A stretch of 41,016 bases of DNA from Nemertoderma westbladi. Lineage: Eukaryota > Xenacoelomorpha > Nemertodermatida > Nemertodermatidae. Below the pieces are notes generated by a model. The model saw only the letters and a program-made list of their open reading frames with translations, was not told the origin of the DNA and did not search any database. Below are positions 1 to 14,200 of the stretch, in pieces. Every line of letters starts with the position of its first letter. Within the stretch, counting starts at the first letter, position 1. The translations under genes and the position numbers were made by a program. The stretch is from NCBI GenBank assembly GCA_032718475.1, contig JAUCBJ010003502.1:1-41016 (forward strand), given 5' to 3'.

Positions 1-1855
1 CGACAGAAATAGGTAAAATCTCAATAAAAATTCAGGGCTGCAGTCCCTGATTAAGTACTAAGACCTACCAGTATACAATAATCAAAATCGAATAATACTA
101 AATGTACTTGTACAGCAGTACCGGTACCGGTGATGACAGTTAGGCCTACTGACCTACAAAGTACCGGTTCAGTTTTACCAGTCACTACGGTATTTTGCAA
201 CCTTATTGCCTACTGCAATAAGATTATAACTGTTACTGTTCGACAGAACAGTATTAAACTGTATTTAATGCTTACACTGCAATACAAAGTAACTGTTACT
301 GTTCGACAGAACAGTATTAAACTGTATTTAATGCCTACACTTGCAACCTCATTGCCTACTGCAATAAGATCATAACTGTTACTGTTCGCGCTTTTGAAGA
401 CCTTTAGCAGTTTAACCTGCCAAAATTTATATGTCTTTTAGTTAATTAACACACCTTTAGCATACGACAATATTTTATGCTAATAAACAAAACATTAGCC
501 GAAGCCAGCCCATGCGCGATCATTCACCCGATGGATCTACACCCGGGAGGCTGAATTCGGATGCTTAGATTTTATTATTGCAGTGTAAGGTTGCAGTGTA
601 AACCTATTGTATTATTCGATAGATCACTAATATGTAATTTCTGACAGATATTATTAACTTTCGGGAAATATTAACAGTTCCTTTAGGACGTGGCGCTCTA
701 TCTATTTAAACAGAGCTAGGACTTATACTAAACGCAACGATACTGCTTATGATTAAAGTATAAAGCGTATTCTTTAGGAAATACTTTGTTACCAATCACA
801 ATCATACACACTATTCTGCCGACAGTCAGTACATTTGATCACACATAAAGAGAGCAGTAATTGACTCACGTAGGGTCTGCTAAATAACATTGGATTCAAT
901 ACACACCACATTAATATAAATCGCAATTGTTATGTATAGCCGGTCTCTCTAACCTGTAGTGTTATCAAGAAAATTGGGAATTGGGTGATTTATCCGTATT
1001 ATCCAAATAGCAATATTTCCATCAACAAATAGGTAAAATTAATAACTGACGGTAAAATAACAGTACAAACAATATGATTAATGCAATTAAATTAAGTAAG
1101 TAAAGTATCAAGGTGAGATGAGTGAGGTAAGGTAACAGTTTATACTTTCGATAATTCAAGCAGTTTACTAGAGTTCTTCCCAAAAGGCCGGTGTTTCTGG
1201 CTTAGACAGCAATAACAACAAAGTATCAAGAAAAAACAGTAAGACTGAACACTCTCCTTATGATCGACTAAAAGCTACACGTCGACAGGAAAAATCGCTC
1301 TGATTGGCTCAAGCCAAACAAAGAACCACACATCCAATGGCTGTTTCCATGTCAGCAACCAGCTGTTAGATGTCGTAATATGAATCATCACGGCTAAGCT
1401 GTGAAAGGTAGTTGGTGCATTACAGGTTTTTTGCCTTACCATGTCCGCCAAAACACGTATATAGCAGAATTACTTTTATGTCCGTTAAAACACCTGTAAA
1501 GGTACCTTGCGGGCGAGGGGAATATATATACAGTCCGAGAACCCTTTTAGAGTATTCCAGCGCCTGGGGGGGAACTGGCCAGCAAAGGCAAACGTATCAG
1601 TTATCCCACAAAAGCTTTTACACAGTTGTTGGTTAAGTCTTTCTTATTGGACTACGTGTATTTTTACAATTATTGTGTCGGTTGATTGACTTCATCGGAT
1701 TGCTCAACTTATTCATCTTTGTTTATTACCATTTCAGGAACCAATTAAGGGTACAGCAGAGAGGTGTTTATCCATTTTTTCATTCACAATAAAGTATTTA
1801 ACATAAATGTTACATTTTTACCCATTTAACTTTACCCCAATAATATTTCTTCCAG
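1..1855. other. Intronic or upstream sequence with no recognised exon
   Basis: AT-rich sequence leading up to the first recognised DOCK acceptor. I found no coding segment resembling DOCK or any other family; the short open frames here have no recognisable content. The only structure noted is a pair of direct repeats near 195-390 (listed separately). Because the exon at 1856 begins in the middle of a codon, this stretch is at least partly intron. Confidence 0.6.
195..388. repeat. Short compound direct repeat
   Basis: A block beginning TTGCAACCT at about 195-242 recurs near 341-387 with a few changes. A second block beginning AACTGTTACTGTTCGACAG at about 228-276 recurs near 291-340. The two blocks interleave, so this looks like a partial tandem duplication. 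No function is evident. Confidence 0.75.
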
Positions 1856-2259
1856 GTTTTTCTTCGATGTTATTATCAAATCAATGTCCCAATTTCTCCA
1901 TGACAACGGTTTATTGTCTGCGTCTCGCAACCTTCGCTTCTCCGATCGCTTCTTAGATGACATCACCGCCCTTGTTCAGGCAATCATCAACGACGTAGTC
2001 AACAAGCTGTCCCGGGAGCCAACTGTTGCCGAACTCATTAACCAATCACTGGCCTTCTTTGTTTCGGATTTGCTATCACTAATGGACCGCGGTTTTGTGT
2101 TGGATGTAATAAAGACCTATTGTCGATACATTTATCAGAAATGTTCTGGTGCTCAAGATGCGGCCAAATTGTTTCGATACAAACTCGATTTCATGCGAAT
2201 TGTTTCCGCCCACGAACATTTTGCTGTTCTCAACCTCCCCCTCTGTCCTATTCCCATTT
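1856..2259 (+). CDS. DOCK6/7/8: DOCK window exon 1
   Basis: 404 nt. The acceptor TTTCTTCCAG precedes 1856; the first base completes a codon begun in the upstream exon (a Trp is expected from the family). The translation then reads [10 protein letters not shown] and continues to [10 protein letters not shown]. The block [14 protein letters not shown] and the block [17 protein letters not shown] match DOCK7 closely. The donor is GTAAGT at 2260, leaving one base of the next codon. An ATG at 1884 is internal and not the gene start, because family similarity continues upstream of it to the acceptor. Confidence 0.92.
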
Positions 2260-5200
2260 GTAAGTTTAGGTTTAATAATCTAATGTATGTTGGCAAAATG
2301 TCCAGGGTGGTTGGTTGGGTCGTCGGTCTTACAACCGGGGGGTCGTGGGTTCGAACCCAGGGAAACGAACAACCCAGTTTTTATGGAGCTGGTGGAGTGT
2401 ATAAAACTAAAAGGGTTGGATAATTCGCGTATCTTATATAATTCGCGTACCATGGGATTTAGTGTGGCACCGTGTTTCTCGTGCAGTGATAACTTTTACT
2501 TTAATCAACTTATACCATGTCCAACGTGTATTTATTAAGATATAATGCGGAGGTCGGATCTAAAAATAGGTAGTTTCAATAGTTATAGATTTAGTGAAGT
2601 TATATTTTATATGTAATCTAGTTAGTCAATTACCACTGCGTGTAAATCATAACGTGTACCGGTATAAATTAAGCCGTTGTCCTATGAATTAATTAAACGT
2701 TATACACCCAAGTATTGCTCAGTTCCTCTAATTTTTCAATTATTTTTATAAGCGCATCAATTATTAATAGGCCCATGTCATCCTAATCGGCAAGCCGGAC
2801 GATTTTTATTTTGTTAAACGTAAACGTAAACTGTTAAAAGTAAACAATTAAATTCGTTTACTATACTAATTACGTTAAAATACTAATTGTTTTTAGTATT
2901 TTCCCTCAACGATAATGTAAATTAATAAACGTTAATTGCAGTTACTAAGGCTCCGTCTAGTCCGACTCCAAGCGAACTGAGTCAGACGTCCCAGTTGAGT
3001 CTGATATCCACAACCAGTCACAAGGATAAAGTCACCGTGTTGGCAGGGAAACTCACGCCCGCCTACAGACATAAACAATTCCTGGTGGGGTTGTTGCTAG
3101 GAGATTTAAACGCAGTCCTTGCAACCAGCGCAACTGACTTGCAGAAGCAGGTTTGTTCTACTAGTTAGTTAAGAGAGTAATTATAAATTATTAAGAGATG
3201 TGGTTTCGTTGTCTCGCGTCAGTATTGTATGGGCACTGTGACTCGTTTATACACAAGTCTTTTTGAGAATGTGTCCTTAATTTTTTATTTTTTTTTTTTT
3301 ACGGCAAAATACAGCAGAATCATATTTTATTTACAAAAGATTAAAAATCACTAATTAATGTTAATTTAATTTAATTTAATTTCGTACATAGAAAATAAAT
3401 CTAGTACAGTATACATAGGACCAACAAAGCACACGATATATAAGGAATGATGTTAATAACGATGCACAGGGTAAATTAGTTACTGTAAATATGTGTACAA
3501 ACCAAACACCTAACTGATTTGAAATTAGTATCTGTAAACTATTATAACTAAACCTAATAAAGAGCTAACAGTATGAATAAACAAAATGAACAACAATAAA
3601 CAAGTCAATTAGTGGAAAATTAATTGAGAATGTCATCCAATTCAGATCTATCAAAACCAGGAATAAAAGTTTCTGCGCCACTAACTCTGCACTCAATTAA
3701 TTCACGGCACATATTAATAACTGGTAAATATTCGTGGGAGGTGAACCAAGAAACGTTATTGCAAAGTTTGGACGATAAATCATCAAATCGAACTTACACT
3801 TATCAGCGATGTGTCTCAAATTAGAGCCACTGACGGACCTACAATCAAATAGAGTAACATTACCAAGAAAACGAATAGATGGTTTATCAGAAGTTAATAA
3901 CGACTTTGCAAAAGTTACAAAACGACTGCACAACATAGATAACGGATACGGATAATCGATCAAACCATCTATCAAAAATCTATGAGAATTATATGGAAGC
4001 CCCCAAACTAATCGCATATTAATATTCCAGCTAGTTACCATTTTACGGCAAGAATCCCCCCAAAGGTCCCAAAGGTTACTCCCATAAAAACTCGTATAAA
4101 TTCGCTGAATTTTTGATAAACTATATGGATGTGCAAACATGAATTATTGCCTTAAACAATTCAACCTACCAATAAATATTCCCCTTTTACGTAAAATATC
4201 GCTACTGAACTTACAACCTGAATCAAATATGTTACCCAAATGCGTGGCCTCTTTAACCCATGGCAAATAAACAGAACGAATATAAACCTTAGCACCTGGT
4301 GGGTTCCAATTAAAACCAAATACACTTCCACTTGCTTTTACTAGCATCTACATTTGTACTAAAGCACATACTAAATTCTTTAGCAAAGTTCTCACATGTC
4401 GAAATCATCTTTTGTAAACCAATAATAGATGGACACAAAAGAAAAATATCATCTGCATATACGAAAACACCAAGGTATCTAGTACCTAAATGACAACCAA
4501 TCTTACTTTCTCTTAGCCGTACAATTAATTTATTTATCAAAACACAAAACAAAATCGGGGAAGCCACCGAGCCTTGTTTAACGCCATTTGAAATACTAAA
4601 AGTAGTGGAGCAGGCAGAACCCCATCTAACAAAACCGCACTGACCTTTGTACGTACATCGAAATTAGTGCACGCAGAAAAAGTGGCGAAATTAGTTAAGA
4701 GTTATGTTGAATGGGGTCTATCCTGTCTCGGCATTGGAGTAGAGGATCGACGTTTCCGAGATGTTGCAGCGCAGCAGACGACTTGAAGCGGATCGGCAAC
4801 CTCGGAGGCAGAGGAGAGAGGAGCGGAGCTCGGCCAGCTTGTGAGCCAAGCGGGTGACGAACTCACTTGCTGATGATGCCATGCCCCCAAACGCGGTGAA
4901 TATCATAGGAACAAAGTTCCCGTGTTCCACTTCTCTCACCCGCTCCTCATACTTGCGGATCTTGCGATCCTTATGATAGCGGTGCGCCGCCTCTAGGGAC
5001 ATTTGCATTTGCACATCTGCATTTGTGTCGGCCAGCGGGTTGAAGACCTCTGGACGACCTCTGGAAGCGGTTGCCCTAGAAGCCGCTCATCGACACTTGC
5101 TGTTGAGCCAGGACGATGCGCCTTTCTCCGACGTCAGCTCACAGAGCTTGCGTTGTTGTGGGGAGATCTTACTGTACGTTTTTTCAGCTTTTGCTGCTGT

Positions 5201-8200
5201 CTCCACCAACGACTGCACCTTCACCAGAATCACTGCATGTCTCTGTAGTTCGCGGACTGCCGACATGGTATCCGGAGATGCACCCAGGAAGGGTTCGCAA
5301 ATGCGGCGGGAGTTATTGTACTGGGCGCTCATATCGGACGGAACTGGGACTCCCAACCCACCGTAGCGAACAGGCAGAGAAAGCAGCTGTCGCTCCTCGG
5401 AGGAATAGCTGGATGGTCAACCAGGCGGCTGAGGCGTTGGATCAACGATTCCTCTAATTTCCCGAAATGATCAGTGGCGCTTGGGTCGACTCGGGACATG
5501 AATCGCCACCGACATGACAGGCCAAATACCAACCCTGCGTACGCACAGTGTGGGTCTAACTGGTCGACCTTGTTGGCGATGTACTGGCGTCGGAACTCCT
5601 CAGTACCAACCACTCCACTGAGGAGTTCATGTCCCACCGAATTTACGCAGATACCCGTACCGGCAAATAGTAACTCTGTATCATTGCGCTTCTTTAATGA
5701 GACCAAATTTGGTATCTGTGAATTATTTAGTAGTAATTACACTGTGTTCTATCTCCAAGGCTGTCTCCGTATTATTTAGTAGTAATTACACTGTGTTCTA
5801 TCTCCAAGGCTGTCTCCGTATTATTTAGTAGTAATTACACTGTGTTCTATCTCCAAGGCTGTCTCCGAATTATTTAGTAGTAATTACACTGTGTTCTATC
5901 TCCAAGGCTGTCTCCGTATTATTTAGTAGTAATTACACTGTGTTCTATCTCCAAGGCTGTCTCCGTATTATTTAGTAGTAATTACACTGTGTTCTATCTC
6001 CAAGGCTGTCTCCGTATTATTTAGTAGTAATTACACTGTGTTCTATCTCCAAGGCTGTCTCCGTATTATTTAGTAGTAATTACACTGTGTTCTATCTCCA
6101 AGGCTGTCTCCGTATTATTTAGTAGTAATTACACTGTGTTCTATCTCCAAGGCTGTCTCCGTATTATTTAGTAGTAATTACACTGTGTTCTATCTCCAAG
6201 GCTGTCTCCGTATTATTTAGTAGTAATTACACTGTGTTCTATCTCCAAGGCTGTCTCCGTATTATTTAGTAGTAATTACACTGTGTTCTATCTCCAAGGC
6301 TGTCGACGTATTATTTAGTAGTAATTACACTGTGTTCTATCTCCAAGGCTGTCGACGTATTATTTAGTAGTAATTACACTGTGTTCTATCTCCAAGGCTG
6401 TCTCCGTATTATTTAGTAGTAATTACACTGTGTTCTATCTCCAAGGCTGTCGACGTATTATTTAGTAGTAATTACACTGTGTTCTATCTCCAAGGCTGTC
6501 TCCGTATTATTTAGTAGTAATTACACTGTGTTCTATCTCCAAGGCTGTCTCCGTATTATTTAGTAGTAATTACACTGTGTTCTATCTCCAAGGCTGTCGA
6601 CGTATTATTTAGTAGTAATTACACTGTGTTCTATCTCCAAGGCTGTCTCCGTATTATTTAGTAGTAATTACACTGTGTTCTATCTCCAAGGCTGTCTCCG
6701 TATTATTTAGTAGTAATTACACTGTGTTCTATCTCCAAGGCTGTCGACGTATTATTTAGTAGTAATTACACTGTGTTCTATCTCCAAGGCTGTCTCCGTA
6801 TTATTTAGTAGTAATTACACTGTGTTCTATCTCCAAGGCTGTCTCCGTATTATTTAGTAGTAATTACACTGTGTTCTATCTCCAAGGCTGTCTCCGTATT
6901 ATTTAGTAGTAATTACACTGTGTTCTATCTCCAAGGCTGTCTCCGTATTATTTAGTAGTAATTACACTGTGTTCTATCTCCAAGGCTGTCTCCGTATTAT
7001 TTAGTAGTAATTACACTGTGTTCTATCTCCAAGGCTGTCGACGTATTATTTAGTAGTAATTACACTGTGTTCTATCTCCAAGGCTGTCTCCGTATTATTT
7101 AGTAGTAATTACACTGTGTTCTATCTCCAAGGCTGTCTCCGTATTATTTAGTAGTAATTACACTGTGTTCTATCTCCAAGGCTGTCGACGTATTATTTAG
7201 TAGTAATTACACTGTGTTCTATCTCCAAGGCTGTCTCCGTATTATTTAGTAGTAATTACACTGTGTTCTATCTCCAAGGCTGTCTCCGTATTATTTAGTA
7301 GTAATTACACTGTGTTCTATCTCCAAGGCTGTCTCCGTATTATTTAGTAGTAATTACACTGTGTTCTATCTCCAAGGCTGTCGACGTATTATTTAGTAGT
7401 AATTACACTGTGTTCTATCTCCAAGGCTGTCTCCGTATTATTTAGTAGTAATTACACTGTGTTCTATCTCCAAGGCTGTCGACGTATTATTTAGTAGTAA
7501 TTACACTGTGTTCTATCTCCAAGGCTGTCTCCGTATTATTTAGTAGTAATTACACTGTGTTCTATCTCCAAGGCTGTCTCCGTATTATTTAGTAGTAATT
7601 ACACTGTGTTCTATCTCCAAGGCTGTCTCCGTATTATTTAGTAGTAATTACACTGTGTTCTATCTCCAAGGCTGTCGACGTATTATTTAGTAGTAATTAC
7701 ACTGTGTTCTATCTCCAAGGCTGTCTCCGTATTATTTAGTAGTAATTACACTGTGTTCTATCTCCAAGGCTGTCGACGTATTATTTAGTAGTAATTACAC
7801 TGTGTTCTATCTCCAAGGCTGTCTCCGTATTATTTAGTAGTAATTACACTGTGTTCTATCTCCAAGGCTGTCGACGTATTATTTAGTAGTAATTACACTG
7901 TGTTCTATCTCCAAGGCTGTCTCCGTATTATTTAGTAGTAATTACACTGTGTTCTATCTCCAAGGCTGTCGACGTATTATTTAGTAGTAATTACACTGTG
8001 TTCTATCTCCAAGGCTGTCTCCGTATTATTTAGTAGTAATTACACTGTGTTCTATCTCCAAGGCTGTCTCCGTATTATTTAGTAGTAATTACACTGTGTT
8101 CTATCTCCAAGGCTGTCTCCGTATTATTTAGTAGTAATTACACTGTGTTCTATCTCCAAGGCTGTCTCCGTATTATTTAGTAGTAATTACACTGTGTTCT

Positions 8201-11200
8201 ATCTCCAAGGCTGTCTCCGTATTATTTAGTAGTAATTACACTGTGTTCTATCTCCAAGGCTGTCGACGTATTATTTAGTAGTAATTACACTGTGTTCTAT
8301 CTCCAAGGCTGTCTCCGTATTATTTAGTAGTAATTACACTGTGTTCTATCTCCAAGGCTGTCTCCGTATTATTTAGTAGTAATTACACTGTGTTCTATCT
8401 CCAAGGCTGTCTCCGTATTATTTAGTAGTAATTACACTGTGTTCTATCTCCAAGGCTGTCGACGTATTATTTAGTAGTAATTACACTGTGTTCTATCTCC
8501 AAGGCTGTCTCCGTATTATTTAGTAGTAATTACACTGTGTTCTATCTCCAAGGCTGTCGACGTATTATTTAGTAGTAATTACACTGTGTTCTATCTCCAA
8601 GGCTGTCTCCGTATTATTTAGTAGTAATTACACTGTGTTCTATCTCCAAGGCTGTCTCCGTATTATTTAGTAGTAATTACACTGTGTTCTATCTCCAAGG
8701 CTGTCTCCGTATTATTTAGTAGTAATTACACTGTGTTCTATCTCCAAGGCTGTCGACGTATTATTTAGTAGTAATTACACTGTGTTCTATCTCCAAGGCT
8801 GTCTCCGTATTATTTAGTAGTAATTACACTGTGTTCTATCTCCAAGGCTGTCTCCGTATTATTTAGTAGTAATTACACTGTGTTCTATCTCCAAGGCTGT
8901 CTCCGTATTATTTAGTAGTAATTACACTGTGTTCTATCTCCAAGGCTGTCGACGTATTATTTAGTAGTAATTACACTGTGTTCTATCTCCAAGGCTGTCT
9001 CCGTATTATTTAGTAGTAATTACACTGTGTTCTATCTCCAAGGCTGTCGACGTATTATTTAGTAGTAATTACACTGTGTTCTATCTCCAAGGCTGTCTCC
9101 GTATTATTTAGTAGTAATTACACTGTGTTCTATCTCCAAGGCTGTCTCCGTATTATTTAGTAGTAATTACACTGTGTTCTATCTCCAAGGCTGTCGACGT
9201 ATTATTTAGTAGTAATTACACTGTGTTCTATCTCCAAGGCTGTCTCCGTATTATTTAGTAGTAATTACACTGTGTTCTATCTCCAAGGCTGTCTCCGTAT
9301 TATTTAGTAGTAATTACACTGTGTTCTATCTCCAAGGCTGTCGACGTATTATTTAGTAGTAATTACACTGTGTTCTATCTCCAAGGCTGTCTCCGTATTA
9401 TTTAGTAGTAATTACACTGTGTTCTATCTCCAAGGCTGTCTCCGTATTATTTAGTAGTAATTACACTGTGTTCTATCTCCAAGGCTGTCGACGTATTATT
9501 TAGTAGTAATTACACTGTGTTCTATCTCCAAGGCTGTCTCCGTATTATTTAGTAGTAATTACACTGTGTTCTATCTCCAAGGCTGTCTCCGTATTATTTA
9601 GTAGTAATTACACTGTGTTCTATCTCCAAGGCTGTCGACGTATTATTTAGTAGTAATTACACTGTGTTCTATCTCCAAGGCTGTCTCCGTATTATTTAGT
9701 AGTAATTACACTGTGTTCTATCTCCAAGGCTGTCTCCGTATTATTTAGTAGTAATTACACTGTGTTCTATCTCCAAGGCTGTCGACGTATTATTTAGTAG
9801 TAATTACACTGTGTTCTATCTCCAAGGCTGTCTCCGTATTATTTAGTAGTAATTACACTGTGTTCTATCTCCAAGGCTGTCTCCGTATTATTTAGTAGTA
9901 ATTACACTGTGTTCTATCTCCAAGGCTGTCTCCGTATTATTTAGTAGTAATTACACTGTGTTCTATCTCCAAGGCTGTCGACGTATTATTTAGTAGTAAT
10001 TACACTGTGTTCTATCTCCAAGGCTGTCTCCGTATTATTTAGTAGTAATTACACTGTGTTCTATCTCCAAGGCTGTCGACGTATTATTTAGTAGTAATTA
10101 CACTGTGTTCTATCTCCAAGGCTGTCTCCGTATTATTTAGTAGTAATTACACTGTGTTCTATCTCCAAGGCTGTCTCCGTATTATTTAGTAGTAATTACA
10201 CTGTGTTCTATCTCCAAGGCTGTCGACGTATTATTTAGTAGTAATTACACTGTGTTCTATCTCCAAGGCTGTCTCCGTATTATTTAGTAGTAATTACACT
10301 GTGTTCTATCTCCAAGGCTGTCTCCGTATTATTTAGTAGTAATTACACTGTGTTCTATCTCCAAGGCTGTCTCCGTATTATTTAGTAGTAATTACACTGT
10401 GTTCTATCTCCAAGGCTGTCGACGTATTATTTAGTAGTAATTACACTGTGTTCTATCTCCAAGGCTGTCTCCGTATTATTTAGTAGTAATTACACTGTGT
10501 TCTATCTCCAAGGCTGTCTCCGTATTATTTAGTAGTAATTACACTGTGTTCTATCTCCAAGGCTGTCTCCGTATTATTTAGTAGTAATTACACTGTGTTC
10601 TATCTCCAAGGCTGTCTCCGTATTATTTAGTAGTAATTACACTGTGTTCTATCTCCAAGGCTGTCTCCGTATTATTTAGTAGTAATTACACTGTGTTCTA
10701 TCTCCAAGGCTGTCGACGTATTATTTAGTAGTAATTACACTGTGTTCTATCTCCAAGGCTGTCTCCGTATTATTTAGTAGTAATTACACTGTGTTCTATC
10801 TCCAAGGCTGTCTCCGTATTATTTAGTAGTAATTACACTGTGTTCTATCTCCAAGGCTGTCGACGTATTATTTAGTAGTAATTACACTGTGTTCTATCTC
10901 CAAGGCTGTCTCCGTATTATTTAGTAGTAATTACACTGTGTTCTATCTCCAAGGCTGTCTCCGTATTATTTAGTAGTAATTACACTGTGTTCTATCTCCA
11001 AGGCTGTCTCCGTATTATTTAGTAGTAATTACACTGTGTTCTATCTCCAAGGCTGTCGACGTATTATTTAGTAGTAATTACACTGTGTTCTATCTCCAAG
11101 GCTGTCTCCGTATTATTTAGTAGTAATTACACTGTGTTCTATCTCCAAGGCTGTCTCCGTATTATTTAGTAGTAATTACACTGTGTTCTATCTCCAAGGC

Positions 11201-14200
11201 TGTCTCCGTATTATTTAGTAGTAATTACACTGTGTTCTATCTCCAAGGCTGTCTCCGTATTATTTAGTAGTAATTACACTGTGTTCTATCTCCAAGGCTG
11301 TCTCCGTATTATTTAGTAGTAATTACACTGTGTTCTATCTCCAAGGCTGTCGACGTATTATTTAGTAGTAATTACACTGTGTTCTATCTCCAAGGCTGTC
11401 TCCGTATTATTTAGTAGTAATTACACTGTGTTCTATCTCCAAGGCTGTCTCCGTATTATTTAGTAGTAATTACACTGTGTTCTATCTCCAAGGCTGTCGA
11501 CGTATTATTTAGTAGTAATTACACTGTGTTCTATCTCCAAGGCTGTCGCCGTATTATTTAGTAGTAATTACACTGTGTTCTATCTCCAAGGCTGTCTCCG
11601 TATTATTTAGTAGTAATTACACTGTGTTCTATCTCCAAGGCTGTCTCCGTATTATTTAGTAGTAATTACACTGTGTTCTATCTCCAAGGCTGTCGACGTA
11701 TTATTTAGTAGTAATTACACTGTGTTCTATCTCCAAGGCTGTCTCCGTATTTTTTAGTAGTAATTACACTGTGTTCTATCTCCAAGGCTGTCGACGTATT
11801 ATTTAACCTGCTGAAGTCCCACGATCGCGACTCTCGCTACATGGATCCTACGATAAAGTCGAAAGTGGCCCGTCTCTATTTACCTTTAGTTACCATAGCA
11901 ATGGAGGGCGTTAGTCAAATAGACGTCGCCGGTCGTCAACAATTCTATGCGCCGCTAGGAGGCGCACCACTATCGTCGGTTAGTTGTTATCTATGGTTTT
12001 ATGTTATATTATATTATTTATATCACATCAGTTGGTAGTTTCATTTACGGTATTAGTCCATTAGATTCATGGATGCTATAAATAATGTTTATACAATTAT
12101 TATTAGGAAACAATTGACATTTAGTTAAAATGTTAAAAAATATATTATGTTCGTTTTATTTATTCCCGTTTAGCTTATTAATCGATCGGTTGCTATGGCA
12201 ATAGCGGGTAGTAATAGTCATTCCGTAAGTGACCAATCAGGTGGGACTTCTGGTGCGATGCATTCAACAGATGATAAACTCAATAAGTTGCCTGAAGATA
12301 CCAGCAGGCAGGTAAGTTGCTATAGAGCAATCATAGAGGTCCGTCAGGAACTATAGAGATACCGGTAGGTTAGTTGGTGGACCAATCACAGAGGTCCGTC
12401 ACGAACTATAGAGATACCGGTAGGTTAGTTGGTGGACCAATCACAGAGGTCCGTCAGGAACTATAGAGATACCGGTAGGTTAGTTGGTGGACCAATCACA
12501 GAGGTCCGTCAGGAACTATAGACAGAGATACCGGCAGGTTAGTTGGTGGACTAATCACAGAGGTCCGTCAGGAACTATAGAGATACCGGCAGGTTAGTTG
12601 GTGGACTAATCACAGAGGTCCGTCAGGAACTATAGAGATACCGGTAGGTTAGTTGGTGGACTAATCACAGAGGTCCGTCAGGAACTATAGAGATACCGGT
12701 AGGTTAGTTGGTGGACCAATCACAAAGGTCCGTCACGAACTATAGAGATACCGGTAGGTTAGTTGGTGGACCAATCACAGAGGTCCGTCAGGAACTATAG
12801 AGATACGTAGGTTAGTTGGTGGACCAATCACAGAGGTCCGTCACGAACTATAGAGATACCGGTAGGTTAGTTGGTGGACCAATCACAGAAGTCCGTCACG
12901 AACTATAGACAGAGATACCGGCAGGTTAGTTGGTGGACCCATCACAGAGGTCCGTCAGGAACTATAGAGTTACCGGTAGGTTAGTTGGTGGACCAATCAC
13001 AGAGGTCCGTCACGAACTATAGATATACCGGTAGGTTAGTTGGTGGACCAATCACAGAAGTCCGTCACGAACTATAGACAGAGATACCGGCAGGTTAGTT
13101 GGTGGACTAATCACAGAGGTCCGTCAGGAACTATAGAGATACCGGTTCCGGTAGGTTAGTTGGTGGACCAATCACAGAAGTCCGTCACGAACTATAGACA
13201 GAGATACCGGCAGGTTAGTTGGTGGACCAATCACAGAGGTCCGTCAGGAACTATAGAGATACCGGTAAGTTAGTTGGTGGACCAATCACAGAGGTCCGTC
13301 AGGAACTATAGAGATACGAAGGTTAGTTGGTGGACCAAGCACAGAGGTCCGTCACGAACTATAGATATACCGGTAGGTTAGTTGGTGGACCAATCACAGA
13401 GGTCCGTTCCGAACTATAGAGATACCGGTAGGTTAGTTGGTGGACCAATCACAGAAGTCCGTCACGAACTATAGACAGAGATACCGGCAGGTTAGTTGGT
13501 GGACCAATCACAGAGGTCCGTTCCGAACTATAGAGATACCGGTAGGTTAGTTGGTGGACCAATCACAGAGGTCCGTCAGGAACTATAGAGATACCGTAGG
13601 TTAGTTGGTGGACCAATCACAGAGGTCCATTCCGAACTAGAGAGATACCGGTAGGTTAGTTGGTGGACCAATCACAGAAGTCCGTCACGAACTATAGACA
13701 GAGATACCGGCAGGTTAGTTGGTGGACCAATCACAGAGGTCCGTTCCGAACTATAGAGATACCGGCAGGTTAGTTGGTGGACCAATCACAGAGGTCCGTC
13801 AGGAACTATAGAGATACCGGTAGGTTAGTTGGTGGACCAATCACAGAGGTCCGTCAGGAACTATAGAGATACCGGTAGGTTAGTTGGTGGACCAATCACA
13901 GAGGTCCGTCAGGAACTATAGAGATACCGGTAGGGTAGTTGGTGGACCAATCACAGAGGTCCGTCACGAACTATAGAGATTCTGGCAGGTTAGTTCGTGG
14001 ACCAATCACAGAGGTCCGTCAGGCACTATAGAGATACCGGTAGGTTAGTTGGTGGACCAATCACAGAGGTCCGTCACGAATTATAGAGATACCGGTAGGT
14101 TAGTTGGTGGACCAATCACAGAAGTCCGTCACGAACTATAGGCAGAGATACCGGCAGGTTTCATTTATGACCAATCACAGAGGTCCGTCAGGAACTATAG

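Larger units (their letters stand above)
3151..11786 (+). other. DOCK window intron 2 (8.6 kb)
   Basis: Contains, in order, an antisense LINE tail, remnants of a second retroelement, and the 49 bp minisatellite that runs right up to the acceptor at 11786. The donor is GTTTGT. No DOCK exon is expected inside, since protein similarity is continuous across the junction. Confidence 0.85.

Noticed and set aside
1412-1689. Overlapping 60-74 codon frames at 1.4-1.7 kb
   Set aside because: No recognisable family, no supporting splice or promoter signals, and intronic position.
2304-2380. A functional tRNA-Val gene
   Set aside because: Box B is good but box A and the acceptor stem are not; a SINE head or pseudogene fits better.
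5003-5779. Plus-strand frames over 5.0-5.8 kb
   Set aside because: Antisense shadows of the degenerate minus-strand retroelement, whose blocks are recognisable.
5722-11804. Centromeric or other conventional satellite DNA
   Set aside because: The array lies inside a coding gene's intron and its unit is derived from the adjacent splice site, so a local origin is better supported.
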